Shown one piece after another: positions 15,827 to 24,954 of a stretch of 64,000 nucleotides of DNA (position 1 is the first letter of the stretch; every line of letters begins with the position of its first letter). The notes beneath the pieces are model-generated. The model saw nothing but the letters and a program-made list of their open reading frames with translations, was not told the origin of the DNA and did not search any database. The stretch is from positions 1-64,000 of the forward strand of contig NZ_FNPW01000021.1 of the NCBI RefSeq assembly GCF_900107395.1. The letters run 5' to 3'. The stretch comes from Pseudomonas sp. NFIX28. Its GTDB lineage: Bacteria > Pseudomonadota > Gammaproteobacteria > Pseudomonadales > Pseudomonadaceae. A program made the translations under genes and the position numbers.

Positions 15827-16489
15827 ATGCCGCTGACCCTGTATTTCCATCCCCTGTCGTCGTTCTGCCACAAGGTGCTGATCGCCTTGTACGAACAGGG
15901 TGTCGCGTTTGAAAAAAGGATCATCGACCTGGCCAACGACGCCGACCGGGCCGAGCTGCAAAGCCTGTGGCCGCTGGGCAAGTTCCCGGTCATCCGCGAT
16001 CACGCCCGGCAGCGCGATGTGCCGGAATCGAGTGTGATCATCGAATACCTGGAGCGCTTTTATGGCGGCGCGCCGCCGTTGATCCCCCAGGATTGGGACA
16101 GCGCGCTGGAGGTGCGGCTGTGGGACCGTTTTTTCGACAACTACGTCCAGGGGCCGATGCAGCAGATCGTCGCCGACCGCCTGTACGGCACCAACGGCGA
16201 CCTGAGCCAGCAGCGCAGCAACCTGCTGACCGCCTACGCCATGCTCGAACGGCGCATGGCCTCGAGGATCTGGGCCGCCAGCCCGGACTTCAGCCTGGCC
16301 GATTGCGCCGCCGCGCCGGCATTGTTCTATGCCCGCACGCTCGTGGCGTTCCCCGAAGACCATCGCCACCTGAGCGCCTATTTCGAACGGCTGGTACAAC
16401 GACCGTCGTTCCGGCGGGTCATCGACGAAGCCAGGCCCTATTTTGTCTATTACCCCTTTGCCGAGGCCATCGAGCAGCGCTTTCGCTGA
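15827..16489 (+). CDS. Glutathione S-transferase family protein
   Basis: A 220-residue protein with a thioredoxin-like N-terminal domain (MPLTLYFHPLSSFCHKVLIA, then LWPLGKFPVIRD with the cis-proline and ESSVIIEYLE) and an all-helical C-terminal domain. GST enzymes conjugate glutathione to electrophiles or act as isomerases in the cytoplasm. Ser-Ser-Phe-Cys near residues 10-13 is the likely active-site region, suggesting a Ser- or Cys-type class. The ATG at 15827 has GGAGC before it; a longer frame starting 15809 is less likely. It is isolated between the response regulator and tRNA-Gln. Confidence 0.88.
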   Translation: MPLTLYFHPLSSFCHKVLIALYEQGVAFEKRIIDLANDADRAELQSLWPLGKFPVIRDHARQRDVPESSVIIEYLERFYGGAPPLIPQDWDSALEVRLWDRFFDNYVQGPMQQIVADRLYGTNGDLSQQRSNLLTAYAMLERRMASRIWAASPDFSLADCAAAPALFYARTLVAFPEDHRHLSAYFERLVQRPSFRRVIDEARPYFVYYPFAEAIEQRFR

Positions 16490-16661
16490 TCGCCAGGTGC
16501 TTGAACAGGCGCACGGAGCCGCGACCCTGTCTTGGGGAAGGCGCTGGATAAAGAAAACGAGAAAGCTGCTTGTTACAGCAGAGGATGGAGCGGATGTTCC
16601 GGGAGAACCGCATCCTCGCCTCGCGCCTGGTGGCTGAGACATACCGGGATGGGTAGGAAAA

Positions 16662-16736
16662 TGGCAGGGGCGGCTGGATTCGAACCAACGCATGGCAGGA
16701 TCAAAACCTGCTGCCTTACCGCTTGGCGACGCCCCT
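16662..16736 (-). tRNA. tRNA-Gln (anticodon TTG)
   Basis: A 75-base cloverleaf with CCA encoded. The acceptor stem is AGGGGCG/CGCCCCT and the anticodon stem-loop is GCAGG-TTTTGAT-CCTGC, giving anticodon TTG for glutamine. The T arm is GTTGG-TTCGAAT-CCAGC. Confidence 0.95.
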
Positions 16737-16740
16737 ATAA

Positions 16741-17177
16741 AACGAATGTTGCTTGCTTTCGTTGCAAGCCCCGAGGGGGCCTTGGCAAGAACGCGCGGAA
16801 ATTTATCAACTTTTTTGCCATCTGTGAAGCCAAAGATGCATAAATTTGTTTTTAAAACAGCTACTTACTTTTTAGCCCGGGACTGAGGTAAAAACGCCCG
16901 ACCCGGCCAGTACCCCACAGGGGCGCTGGCTGCCGTTCAACAGCCGGCCGCCAGCCATCCACCATGACGGCGCAACGTTTAGCGATTCCCGCGCCGGCAA
17001 CTTGATGCAAAATACCCCGTTCAGGTTGTAGCCCAGCCCAGTCGCGTCGTGCCGCGCAACGAGAACCGATATGAACAGCCATTTTGAGATAAGCGATGTG
17101 CCCCAGCCGTCCCACCCCCAGCGCCAGCGTGATGGCCACTTTCATTCCATCTCCCACCTGCAGCGGGCGGTAACAGC
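16741..17177. other. Intergenic region between tRNA-Gln and the amidase gene
   Basis: No confident gene. A 94-codon minus-strand frame (16861-17145) starts after a good GGGAGATGGA site, but it has mixed codon use and no recognisable relatives, so it is not annotated. The first 130 bases after the tRNA are AT-rich and should hold the tRNA promoter. Confidence 0.4.
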
Positions 17178-18890
17178 ATGATCGAAGTCACCGAGGTTTC
17201 CATCGCCGAACTGCGCGCCGCGCTCGAATCTGGCCGGACCACGGCGGTCGAGCTGGTCCAGGCCTACCTCGCCCGGATCGATGCCTACGACGGCCCCGAC
17301 ACCCCCACCGCGCTCAACGCCGTGGTGGTGCGCAACCCCAACGCCCTCGAGGAAGCCCGGGCCGCCGATGCCCGCCGGGCCAGGGGCGAAACCCTGGGCC
17401 CGCTCGATGGCATTCCCTACACCGCCAAGGACAGCTACCTGGTCAAGGGCCTCACCGCGGCCTCCGGCAGCCCGGCCTTCGCCAAGCTGATCGCCTATCG
17501 CGATGCGTTCACCATCGAGCGGCTGCGCGCCGCCGGGGCGATCTGCCTGGGCAAGACCAATATGCCGCCCATGGCCAACGGCGGCATGCAACGCGGGGTC
17601 TATGGCCGCGCCGAAAGCCCGTACAACGCCGCCTACCTCACCGCGCCCTTCGCCTCGGGCTCGTCGAACGGTGCCGGTACCGCCACCGCCGCCAGCTTCG
17701 CCGCCTTCGGCCTGGCGGAAGAAACCTGGTCCAGCGGCCGCGGCCCGGCCTCGAACAATGGCTTGTGTGCCTACACCCCGTCGCGCGGGGTGATTTCGGT
17801 GCGCGGCAACTGGCCGCTGACCCCGACCATGGACGTGGTGGTGCCCTATGCCCGGACCATGGCCGACCTGCTCGAAGTGCTCGATGTAGTGGTCGCCGAA
17901 GACCCGGACACCCGCGGCGACCTGTGGCGCCTGCAACCCTGGGTGCCGATCCCCCGCGTAGCCTCGGTGCGCCCGGCCTCCTACCAGGAACTGGCCGTCA
18001 CCAGCAGCGCCCTGGCCGGCAAGCGTTTCGGCGTGCCGCGCATGTACATCAACGCCGACCCGCAAGCCGGCACCAGCGAAGCGCCGGGGATCGGTGGCCC
18101 GACCGGGCAACGCATCAACACCCGCCCTTCGGTGATCGGCCTCTGGCAACAGGCGCGCCAGGCGCTCGAAGCCGCCGGCGCCGAAGTGCTCGAAGTGGAT
18201 TTCCCCCTGGTGTCCAATTGCGAAGGCGACCGCCCCGGCGCGCCGACGGTGTTCAACCGCGGCCTGGTGTCCAAGGAGTTCCTCCACCACGAGTTGTGGG
18301 ACCTGACCGCCTGGGCCTTCGATGACTTCCTGCGGGCCAACGGCGACCCGCAGCTCAATCGCCTGGTGGACGTCGACGGCCCGCTGATTTTCCCTCACGA
18401 CCCGGGCACCCTGCCCAATCGCGAGGGCGACCTGGCCGCCGGCATGGACGAATACGTGAAGATGGCCGAGCGCGGCATCACCCCCTGGGACCAGATCCCT
18501 ACCCTGCCCGACGGCCTGCGCGGACTGGAGAAAACCCGCAAGCTCGACCTCGAGGACTGGATGGACCGTCTCGGCCTCGATGCGGTGATCTTCCCGACCG
18601 TGGCCGACGTCGGCCCGGCCAATGCCGATGTCGACCCGGCGTCCGCGGACATCGCCTGGAGCAATGGCGTCTGGGTGGCCAACGGCAACCTCGCCATCCG
18701 CCACCTGGGCGTGCCCACGGTCACCGTGCCGATGGGCGTCATGCCCGACATCGGCATGCCTGTCGGCCTGACCTTTGCCGGCCGCGCCTACGACGACTCG
18801 AACCTGCTGCGCCTGGCCTCGGCCTACGAGTCCACTGGCAGCAAGCGCCTGGTGCCGCCGCGCACGCCGCCGTTGGTGGCGGGCCAGTAA
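17178..18890 (+). CDS. Amidase-signature family hydrolase
   Basis: A 570-residue protein of the amidase-signature family, which hydrolyses amide bonds with a Ser-cisSer-Lys triad. K84 lies in YTAKDSY, the cis-Ser in ASGSSNGAG (residues 160-167), and the likely nucleophile is S186 in EETWSSGRGP. The usual GGS before the nucleophile is replaced by WSS, so this is a divergent subfamily. The C-terminus (HLGVPTVTVPMG, GLTFAGRAYDDSNLL) is normal for the family. No signal peptide is visible. The substrate is unknown. The ribosome binding site is weak. Confidence 0.85.
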   Translation: MIEVTEVSIAELRAALESGRTTAVELVQAYLARIDAYDGPDTPTALNAVVVRNPNALEEARAADARRARGETLGPLDGIPYTAKDSYLVKGLTAASGSPAFAKLIAYRDAFTIERLRAAGAICLGKTNMPPMANGGMQRGVYGRAESPYNAAYLTAPFASGSSNGAGTATAASFAAFGLAEETWSSGRGPASNNGLCAYTPSRGVISVRGNWPLTPTMDVVVPYARTMADLLEVLDVVVAEDPDTRGDLWRLQPWVPIPRVASVRPASYQELAVTSSALAGKRFGVPRMYINADPQAGTSEAPGIGGPTGQRINTRPSVIGLWQQARQALEAAGAEVLEVDFPLVSNCEGDRPGAPTVFNRGLVSKEFLHHELWDLTAWAFDDFLRANGDPQLNRLVDVDGPLIFPHDPGTLPNREGDLAAGMDEYVKMAERGITPWDQIPTLPDGLRGLEKTRKLDLEDWMDRLGLDAVIFPTVADVGPANADVDPASADIAWSNGVWVANGNLAIRHLGVPTVTVPMGVMPDIGMPVGLTFAGRAYDDSNLLRLASAYESTGSKRLVPPRTPPLVAGQ

Positions 18891-19105
18891 TCAACCGTTA
18901 AGCCCGAGCGGCGGGATGGGAGCAGCGCAAGCTCCGATCCCGCCCGCCAAGCGCAAGCCTGGGCGACCGCCAGGGCGCCTTCGCTCTACCCCTCCAGCGT
19001 TTCCACGCGCCGCACAACTTTCTACAGCCCTGGCGCACAAGGGACTACCCGAGCCTGGGCGGCTGACGCCGACCATGGCCCGCATCGCCCGCCGGCAGCG
19101 GATCT

Positions 19106-19984
19106 TCAGCCCTTTTGCACCGTCCCCAGCAACCATTCCTTGAACGCCAGCATCGCCGGGCTCTGCGCCCGCGATTGCAGGCGGGTCAGCCAATAGCTGC
19201 CGGTGCTGATGCCCACCGCGAACGGCTGGACGATGCTGCCGGCGTGCAACTGCCGGGCGAACATCAACGGCGGCGCCAGGGCCACGCCTACGCCCTGCTG
19301 CGCGGCCTCCATCATGCCCAGGGAGGAGTCGAAGACGATGCTGCGCGACGGCAGGGTGCTGGCTGGCAAGCCGGCGGCGCTGAACCATTCCGGCCATTCG
19401 TCGGTGCGGTAGGAGCGCAGCAGGGTCTGGCCGAGCAAGTCGGCGAGGCTGCGCAGTTGCCGCGCCAGTTCCGGCACGCAGAGCACCGAGAGCGGCGCTT
19501 GCAGCAACTCGATGGCCTCGGTGCCGTGCCAGGCACCGCTGCCGAAACGAATGGCGTAGTCCAGGCCTTCGGCGGCGACATCCACCCGGTTGTTGTGGGT
19601 CGACAGGCGCAGGTCGATAAACGGATGGCGGGCCTGGAAGTCCTCCAGGCGCGGCAGCAACCAGCCCACGGCGAAGGTGCCGACCGCACCCACGCTGAGC
19701 ACTTCGCGGTAGTGCCCGCCTTCGAAGCGGCCGAGGGTTTCGGCGATGCGGTCGAAGCATTCGCACAGCACCGGCAGCAGGGTTTCGCCCTCGCTGGTGA
19801 GCATCAGCCCACGGGGCAGGCGCTTGAACAACGTGACGTTGAGCTGCGCCTCGAGGCTTTTCACCTGATGACTGACCGCGGCCTGGGTGACGCACAATTC
19901 AATGGCGGCGCGGGTGAAACTCAAATGCCGCGCCGAGGCCTCGAAGGCGCGCAGGGCGTTGAGCGGCAGATGGGGCCTGATCAT
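19106..19984 (-). CDS. ampR: AmpR, LysR-family regulator of beta-lactamase
   Basis: A 292-residue LysR-family protein very close to P. aeruginosa AmpR over the whole N-terminal half: IRPHLPLNALRAFEASARHL, FTRAAIELCVTQAAVSHQVK, and the effector domain stretch RHPFIDLRLSTHNNRVDVAA. AmpR senses muropeptides released during cell-wall recycling and switches ampC from repression to activation when 1,6-anhydro-muropeptides build up. It is divergent from ampC, the standard arrangement. AAGGA lies 6 bases before the ATG at 19984 and abuts an alternative ATG at 19990, so the shorter start is chosen. Confidence 0.92.
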   Translation of the reverse strand: MIRPHLPLNALRAFEASARHLSFTRAAIELCVTQAAVSHQVKSLEAQLNVTLFKRLPRGLMLTSEGETLLPVLCECFDRIAETLGRFEGGHYREVLSVGAVGTFAVGWLLPRLEDFQARHPFIDLRLSTHNNRVDVAAEGLDYAIRFGSGAWHGTEAIELLQAPLSVLCVPELARQLRSLADLLGQTLLRSYRTDEWPEWFSAAGLPASTLPSRSIVFDSSLGMMEAAQQGVGVALAPPLMFARQLHAGSIVQPFAVGISTGSYWLTRLQSRAQSPAMLAFKEWLLGTVQKG

Positions 19985-19993
19985 GAGCATTCC

Positions 19994-20006
19994 TTAGTTT
20001 TTCTAA
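19994..20006. promoter_or_regulatory. Candidate AmpR operator (TTAG-N5-CTAA)
   Basis: TTAGTTTTTCTAA is a perfect 4+4 dyad that fits the LysR T-N11-A rule. It lies between the divergent ampR and ampC genes, next to the ampR start, so binding could both repress ampR and activate ampC. Confidence 0.5.
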
Positions 20007-20166
20007 TGGCTCCTGCGAAATATCGTCGTTTGTCGATCTTTCGCCAGCCGCCTACATTGAACCGGCTCGCAGCGCCCTGCCCTCAGCACCCAGAGGCAGG
20101 CGCTGGCAAAAGCCGCTCGGAGTGTAGCGGCCATCACCCTGCAAAATCATGGAATGTCAGTCCATC

Positions 20167-21342
20167 ATGCACAACAAAAACCTCGCAATCTCTGGATTTT
20201 TCGCCGCTTCCCTGCTGCTGTCGGGCACCAGCGCCTGCCTGGCCGCCAGCCAGCCGGACAGCCCGCTCAAGCCCCTGGTCGATGCCGCCATCCGCCCCTT
20301 GATGCAACAGCAAGACATCGCCGGCATGGCGGTGGCGATCACCATCAAGGGCCAGCCGCATTACTTTAACTACGGCCTGGCCGTCAAAGAGCAACAAAAA
20401 CCGGTCACTGCCGACACGCTGTTCGAAGTCGGCTCGGTGAGCAAACTTTTCACCGCGACCCTGGGGGCCTATGCCCAGGCCAGCGGCAAGCTGTCGTTCG
20501 ACGAGCCGGCCAGCCGCTACCTGCCGGCATTGAAAGGCAGCGCCTTCGAGCGCATCAGCCTGTTGCAGCTGGGCACCTACAGCGCCGGCGGCCTGCCGTT
20601 GCAGTTCCCCGAGCAATGGGACAGCCAGGACAAGATGCTCGGCTATTACCAGGGCTGGAAACCGACGTATGCCCCCGGCGCCCAGCGCCTGTACTCGAAC
20701 CCGAGCATCGGCCTGTTCGGCTACCTGGCCGCGCAGAGCCTGGGGCAGCCCTACCCTCAGTTGATGGAGCAGAAGCTGTTCCCGCAGCTGGGCCTGCAGC
20801 ACAGCTATATCCGCGTACCGGACGCGCAGATGGGCAATTACGCCCAGGGCTACGGCAAGGACGGCAAGCCGGTGCGGCTGAGCCCCGGCGCCATGGATGC
20901 CGAGGCCTACGGGGTGAAGACCAGCGCCGCCGACCTGCTGCGTTTCCTTGAGGCCAACCTCAAGCCCGAGTCGCTGCCGCAGCCGTGGCAGCAGGCTATC
21001 GCCACCACCCACACCGGCTATTACCAGGTCGAGGGCATGACCCAGGGCCTGGGCTGGGAGATGTACCCCTACCCGCTCAGCCTCGACGCCCTGCTGGCCG
21101 GCAACTCGTCGCAGATGGCCTTCGAACCGCACCCGACTCGCTGGCTCACCCCGCCCCAGGCCCCGCAGGCCAATACCCTGCTGAACAAGACCGGCTCCAC
21201 CAGCGGTTTTGGCGCCTATGTGCTGTTCATACCCGGCAAGGACATCGGCCTGGTGCTGCTGGCGAACAAGAACTATCCCAACGCCGAACGGGTCAAGGTC
21301 GCCCATGCCCTGCTCGATGCCCTGGATGACGCGCAACCCTGA
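20167..21342 (+). CDS. ampC: Class C beta-lactamase AmpC
   Basis: A 391-residue periplasmic cephalosporinase. It has a signal peptide (residues about 1-27, ending SACLAA) and the three class C motifs: S90-V-S-K93 (catalytic Ser and Lys), Y176-S-N178 and K341-T-G343. The length is normal for AmpC/PDC enzymes. It is divergent from ampR and presumably inducible by beta-lactams through muropeptide accumulation. The ATG at 20167 is chosen because MHNKNLAISGFFAASLLL is a proper signal sequence start; a longer frame starting at 20149 is not needed. Confidence 0.95.
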   Translation: MHNKNLAISGFFAASLLLSGTSACLAASQPDSPLKPLVDAAIRPLMQQQDIAGMAVAITIKGQPHYFNYGLAVKEQQKPVTADTLFEVGSVSKLFTATLGAYAQASGKLSFDEPASRYLPALKGSAFERISLLQLGTYSAGGLPLQFPEQWDSQDKMLGYYQGWKPTYAPGAQRLYSNPSIGLFGYLAAQSLGQPYPQLMEQKLFPQLGLQHSYIRVPDAQMGNYAQGYGKDGKPVRLSPGAMDAEAYGVKTSAADLLRFLEANLKPESLPQPWQQAIATTHTGYYQVEGMTQGLGWEMYPYPLSLDALLAGNSSQMAFEPHPTRWLTPPQAPQANTLLNKTGSTSGFGAYVLFIPGKDIGLVLLANKNYPNAERVKVAHALLDALDDAQP

Positions 21343-21348
21343 GAACGA

Positions 21349-21381
21349 CAGCGACCGGGCCGGTTAACGGGCCGGTCGCTG
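21349..21381 (+). terminator. Hairpin after ampC
   Basis: CAGCGACCGG..CCGGTCGCTG forms a long GC stem just after the ampC stop. There is no T run, so termination is probable but not certain. Confidence 0.4.
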
Positions 21382-21521
21382 GAGCGACCAGGAGCGCGTC
21401 GCAGCTATGACAACGCGCTCCACGACGATGATCGGCGCTGGATAAAAGCCGCGGAACGCGCCATCCTCCGCGTCTTTTTCCGCGCCGCCCCAGGGGCGCG
21501 CGTTTTCCAAGGAAGCCGCCC

Positions 21522-22076
21522 ATGCAAAACCAGCCGCTCAGCCCCGCCGAGTTCGAATTCATCGAAGACACCCTACTCAAGTACGGCGACGACCACTCCG
21601 TGCTCAACCTGGCCGAGCTCGATGGCTTCTGCACCGCGCTGGTGTCCGGCCCGGCCCAGGTGGACATCGCCGAATGGTTCCCGGCCATCTGGGGCGGGCA
21701 GAACCCGGACTGGCAGGCCCCCGAGGAGTGCAAGCGCTTCATCGAGCTGGCCGTGCGCCACTTGAATACCCTGGCCACGACGCTGGCGAGCGACTCGGCG
21801 AGCTTCCAGCCGCGCTTCGAACAGACCGAGCATCAGGACCAGCCGCTGACGCTGGCCGAAGAGTGGTGTTTTGGCTACATCCGCGCGCTGGCCGTGAGCA
21901 ACTGGCCCGAGCTGCCAGCCGCCCAGGCCGCGCAGCTGCAAGCCATCATCACCTGCGCCGAACAGGACAACTTCGAACTGCCGGCCGACCTCGACCTGGC
22001 GCAGCACCGCCAGACTGTGGCCAGCGTCGAACAGGCGGCGCGGGCGCTGCACGATTACTGGTTGGCGCAACGCTGA
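21522..22076 (+). CDS. UPF0149/YecA-family protein
   Basis: A 184-residue protein with the UPF0149 pattern: LNLAELDGFCTALVSGP near the start and LTLAEEWCFGYIRALAVS in the middle. The family is soluble and mostly helical, and its role is poorly known; some members carry a C-terminal SEC-C zinc motif, which is missing here. AAGGAAG stands before the ATG. No operon partner. Confidence 0.85.
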   Translation: MQNQPLSPAEFEFIEDTLLKYGDDHSVLNLAELDGFCTALVSGPAQVDIAEWFPAIWGGQNPDWQAPEECKRFIELAVRHLNTLATTLASDSASFQPRFEQTEHQDQPLTLAEEWCFGYIRALAVSNWPELPAAQAAQLQAIITCAEQDNFELPADLDLAQHRQTVASVEQAARALHDYWLAQR

Positions 22077-22154
22077 GAGAGGCCTGGGGGCGGGTCACTC
22101 GCCAGCCCTCAGGTTCCAGGCCGGCGAGCCAGGCTCCATCGTAAATAGTGCGGA

Positions 22155-22541
22155 CTAGTTTCTTATTATCGTCATCGCTATGTACTCCAGGCCCAGGCTC
22201 GCCAGCAGCCCGCCCATAATCCAATGCGAAATAATCAGTTTTCTTTTAAGAGGCTGAGGAAAGTTGTTTATCTCATCAGCATCCAACAGTCCCCTTCTAA
22301 TGAAGAAGCCGGGGCATGCCAGATAACCCGCTACCACCCCCACCATCATCATCCGCCCCCAGGCCCCCATATACAGATAGAACCTGTTACCGGTGATCAT
22401 CTGGCAGTTTTTGACATACCCGAGCATCTCGTCCATGCGGGTATACCCCCAATACAGGTAGACCCCCAGCATGGTGAACATGCCGAGAAAAGTTATCCCG
22501 ATAAAAATACCAAGTACGATATGTGCGGTAGTGATTACCAT
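22155..22541 (-). CDS. Membrane protein, candidate immunity protein for the PAAR effector
   Basis: A 128-residue protein with at least three hydrophobic segments (about residues 4-28, 56-77 and 104-123). I do not recognise a named family. Its ATG overlaps the last 7 bases of the PAAR effector gene, so the two are translationally coupled. Small membrane proteins directly downstream of T6SS effectors with hydrophobic toxic domains usually protect the producing cell by blocking the pore in its own membrane. That role is inferred from context only. Confidence 0.65.
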   Translation of the reverse strand: MVITTAHIVLGIFIGITFLGMFTMLGVYLYWGYTRMDEMLGYVKNCQMITGNRFYLYMGAWGRMMMVGVVAGYLACPGFFIRRGLLDADEINNFPQPLKRKLIISHWIMGGLLASLGLEYIAMTIIRN

Positions 22542-24010
22542 ACGTTCCTTCCTTCATATATCAGCTCTCCCAAAAACTCTCCGGCTGACTCTCCACCTTC
22601 ACTGGCAAAATAGCTCCCACCACCGGCCACCACCAAACCACAGACCACGCTGCCAACTCCCCCCGTAGGGACACCCATAGCGACACAGATACTTCCCGCC
22701 ATCGATGATGTTAAAAATACCCCGGCTACCGCCCCACCACCGACCCCACCCGAGAAGCTTCCTGCCTCCGTAAACTTCACTTTCTCACACGCCTCCCTGT
22801 TTCCTGCCGAACAAACATCCTGCACCTTCACATAAGAGGCCCCACCGCCTAGAGCAACCCCAATCCAACCACCCCACTTAAGTACCTTGGACGCCCTGGA
22901 AACACCTTCAATATGCGTCGCGTATCCCGGTATCTGCCCCACTGCGCCCGCCTGGGTCCAGCGATGCACCAGACTACGGCTGGAAATCCCCAAGGCACTT
23001 TTAAGGCTGGGGTGATCGGGAAAGGCAATGCTCATTTTTGTAATGGACAGCAGGCTAGCGTCCAACTGTGCGAACAGTTTTCTTCTTTCGCTAAAGAACT
23101 CAACACTGCGCAAATGCCCATCCCGCAGAAAGAACTTCTGATGAAGCGCCTCGATATCCAGCAAGGTTCTTTTCAGGCCATCCATATGATTACCCGCGGC
23201 CGCCGCTCCCACGTTTAATGCCGTTGAGCCATAGGACAGTATCGATTCAACCTGCGCCCGGTACTTGAGCATAAAGGCCGCTTCTTCATCGCTCATGGAT
23301 GCCAATGCCGCGCTGACCTTTTCCGCCGCTTCCATCAGCAGCGCTTCTTCGCGAGTGCATTGGTAGTTGTCGGGATGACTGAGGACGACGAGTTGCCCAG
23401 GTTTGGCATCGTTGGAGAGTTGAGGATTGAGCCGGCGAAATTTCTCCAGCACAGCTTCATCGGCTTGGCCGAACAGCACCGTCTCCAGTGCCGCTCGGCT
23501 CATGGGCGTTTGCACGATATGAAACCCCGGCTCGACCAGATGCTGCGTGTCCTGCACGGACAACGGCGGTGAAACGATATCGCCGTGAGCAACACTCAGG
23601 CCGCGCACCTGATCCCGCGGCACCGCATCGGCAAATTCGTTTTGCGGATAGCCCTTATGAATGGCGTCGGCCCAGCGCTGGGTATTGAGCACCGCGGGCC
23701 CGATGCAATCGCTGTCGAGCGGGATGGTCGGCTGGTTCCCGGAGCAGACCGTCCACTGAGTGGCGATAAGCCGATTGGCCCCGCTCGGGCAGCCGCATCG
23801 CACCAAGCCGCCTTCCACCGCCGTGGCTTGCTGGTCATCCACCCAGGTGTGATGGCCCTCGGCGATAAAACCTACCGTCTGGCATACCGGGCACCAGACC
23901 GGGTCGGCAATGCGGGCCACTCGTTGATTCACGACAAAGGTGGTGCCCGAGCCGGCGATGACCTTGCCGCCGGTTGTAGTGGGGTCGCCTTCCCTGATGA
24001 CAAAAGCCAT
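22535..24010 (-). CDS. PAAR-domain type VI secretion effector, probable membrane-acting toxin
   Basis: A 491-residue protein. Residues about 1-100 are a PAAR domain (IREGDPTTTGGKVIAGSG, CPVCQTVGFIAEGHHTWVDD, VEGGLVRCGCPSG), the tip that sits on the VgrG spike. The centre contains a LysM-like RLNPQLSNDAKPGQLVVLSH and long helices. Residues about 380-482 are glycine-rich and hydrophobic (WIGVALGGGASYV, SFSGGVGGGAVAGVFLTSSM, GVGSVVCGLVVAGGGSYFAS), like glycine-zipper membrane-inserting segments. The likely role is delivery into rival cells and membrane damage. The downstream overlapping membrane gene is the proposed immunity protein. No vgrG or T6SS core gene is in the window. Confidence 0.75.
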   Translation of the reverse strand: MAFVIREGDPTTTGGKVIAGSGTTFVVNQRVARIADPVWCPVCQTVGFIAEGHHTWVDDQQATAVEGGLVRCGCPSGANRLIATQWTVCSGNQPTIPLDSDCIGPAVLNTQRWADAIHKGYPQNEFADAVPRDQVRGLSVAHGDIVSPPLSVQDTQHLVEPGFHIVQTPMSRAALETVLFGQADEAVLEKFRRLNPQLSNDAKPGQLVVLSHPDNYQCTREEALLMEAAEKVSAALASMSDEEAAFMLKYRAQVESILSYGSTALNVGAAAAGNHMDGLKRTLLDIEALHQKFFLRDGHLRSVEFFSERRKLFAQLDASLLSITKMSIAFPDHPSLKSALGISSRSLVHRWTQAGAVGQIPGYATHIEGVSRASKVLKWGGWIGVALGGGASYVKVQDVCSAGNREACEKVKFTEAGSFSGGVGGGAVAGVFLTSSMAGSICVAMGVPTGGVGSVVCGLVVAGGGSYFASEGGESAGEFLGELIYEGRNVW

Positions 24011-24117
24011 GGCCTACGTTCCTGGTGAGGAATGGCCCTCGAACGTAACGGCGGGTATCAGGCTGCTGAATCAGGCGATCCTGAAAGAGCCGGTCAATCA
24101 GTGAGGCAGCACCACAA

Positions 24118-24150
24118 AAACACAAAAGCCTCCCGCGGGAGGCTCTTGCT
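24118..24150 (-). terminator. Terminator after the TSUP transporter gene
   Basis: AGCCTCCCGCGGGAGGCT is a perfect 18-base palindrome at 24127-24144, followed on the minus strand by TTTTGTGTTTTT. Confidence 0.75.
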
Positions 24151-24168
24151 TCGCCCGCCAGCGCGGGG

Positions 24169-24954
24169 TCAGAACGCCAGTTTGTAGCCGATGGAAAACA
24201 GCATGACCGCCAGGAACGGCCGTAGCAGCTCGTCCGAGACGCGGCCGGTCATGTGGCTGCCGAGCCAGATGCCCGGCAGCGAGCCCATCAGCAAGAAGCC
24301 CAGCAGCTGCCAGTCCATGTTGCCCATGCTCGCGTGCCCCAGGCCTGCGACCAGGGTCAGCGGCACGGCGTGGGCGATTTCTGTTCCGACCAGACGCTTG
24401 GTGGCCAGGAACGGGTAAAGGATGAACAGCGCCACGGTGCCCAGGGCGCCGGCGCCGATGGAAGTCAGGGCGACCATGGTGCCGAGGATCACGCCAGTAA
24501 CCACTGTCAGCGCGTTGAGGCTGGAATCCTTCAGGTGGTAATGGTCGCCGGCATGCTTCTGGGCGAAGGCCAGGAGTTTTTTCTTGAACAGGATGGCCAG
24601 CGCGGTGAGCAGCAATACAACGCCCAGTGCCTGCTTGATCACGCTGTTCAGCGCTTGCGGGTCGGTGTCCAGGCTCTTGAGGAACCACAGGGTGGCCAGT
24701 ACCGCGGGCACGCTGCCCAAGGTCAGCCAGCCGGTGATCTTCCAGTCGATATTGCGGTTTTTCTGATGGACCAGCACACCACCGGACTTGGTGATGGCGG
24801 CATACAGCAGGTCGGTGCCCACGGCAGTCGCCGGGTTGATGCCAAACCACAACAGGATCGGGGTCATCAGCGAACCGCCGCCCACACCCGTCATGCCTAC
24901 GATAAAACCCACCAACAGGCCGGCGATTACAAAACCAAAGTTACCCACATCCAT
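24169..24954 (-). CDS. TauE/SafE (TSUP) family membrane transporter
   Basis: A 261-residue integral membrane protein with about eight hydrophobic helices in two homologous halves. It carries GMTGVGGGSLMTPIL near residues 20-34 and GTMVALTSIGAGALGTVALF in the second half, the repeated TSUP signature. The family moves small sulfur-containing or organic anions such as sulfite or sulfoacetate across the inner membrane. The substrate is unknown here. The ATG at 24954 is used; a TTG one codon earlier is the alternative. Monocistronic, with a strong terminator. Confidence 0.88.
   Translation of the reverse strand: MDVGNFGFVIAGLLVGFIVGMTGVGGGSLMTPILLWFGINPATAVGTDLLYAAITKSGGVLVHQKNRNIDWKITGWLTLGSVPAVLATLWFLKSLDTDPQALNSVIKQALGVVLLLTALAILFKKKLLAFAQKHAGDHYHLKDSSLNALTVVTGVILGTMVALTSIGAGALGTVALFILYPFLATKRLVGTEIAHAVPLTLVAGLGHASMGNMDWQLLGFLLMGSLPGIWLGSHMTGRVSDELLRPFLAVMLFSIGYKLAF

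Noticed and set aside
16861..17145. 94-codon minus-strand frame beginning MKVAITLALGVGRLGHIAYL
   Set aside because: It has a good Shine-Dalgarno, but codon use is mixed, no family is recognised and the C-terminal half is low-complexity. Kept as possible only.
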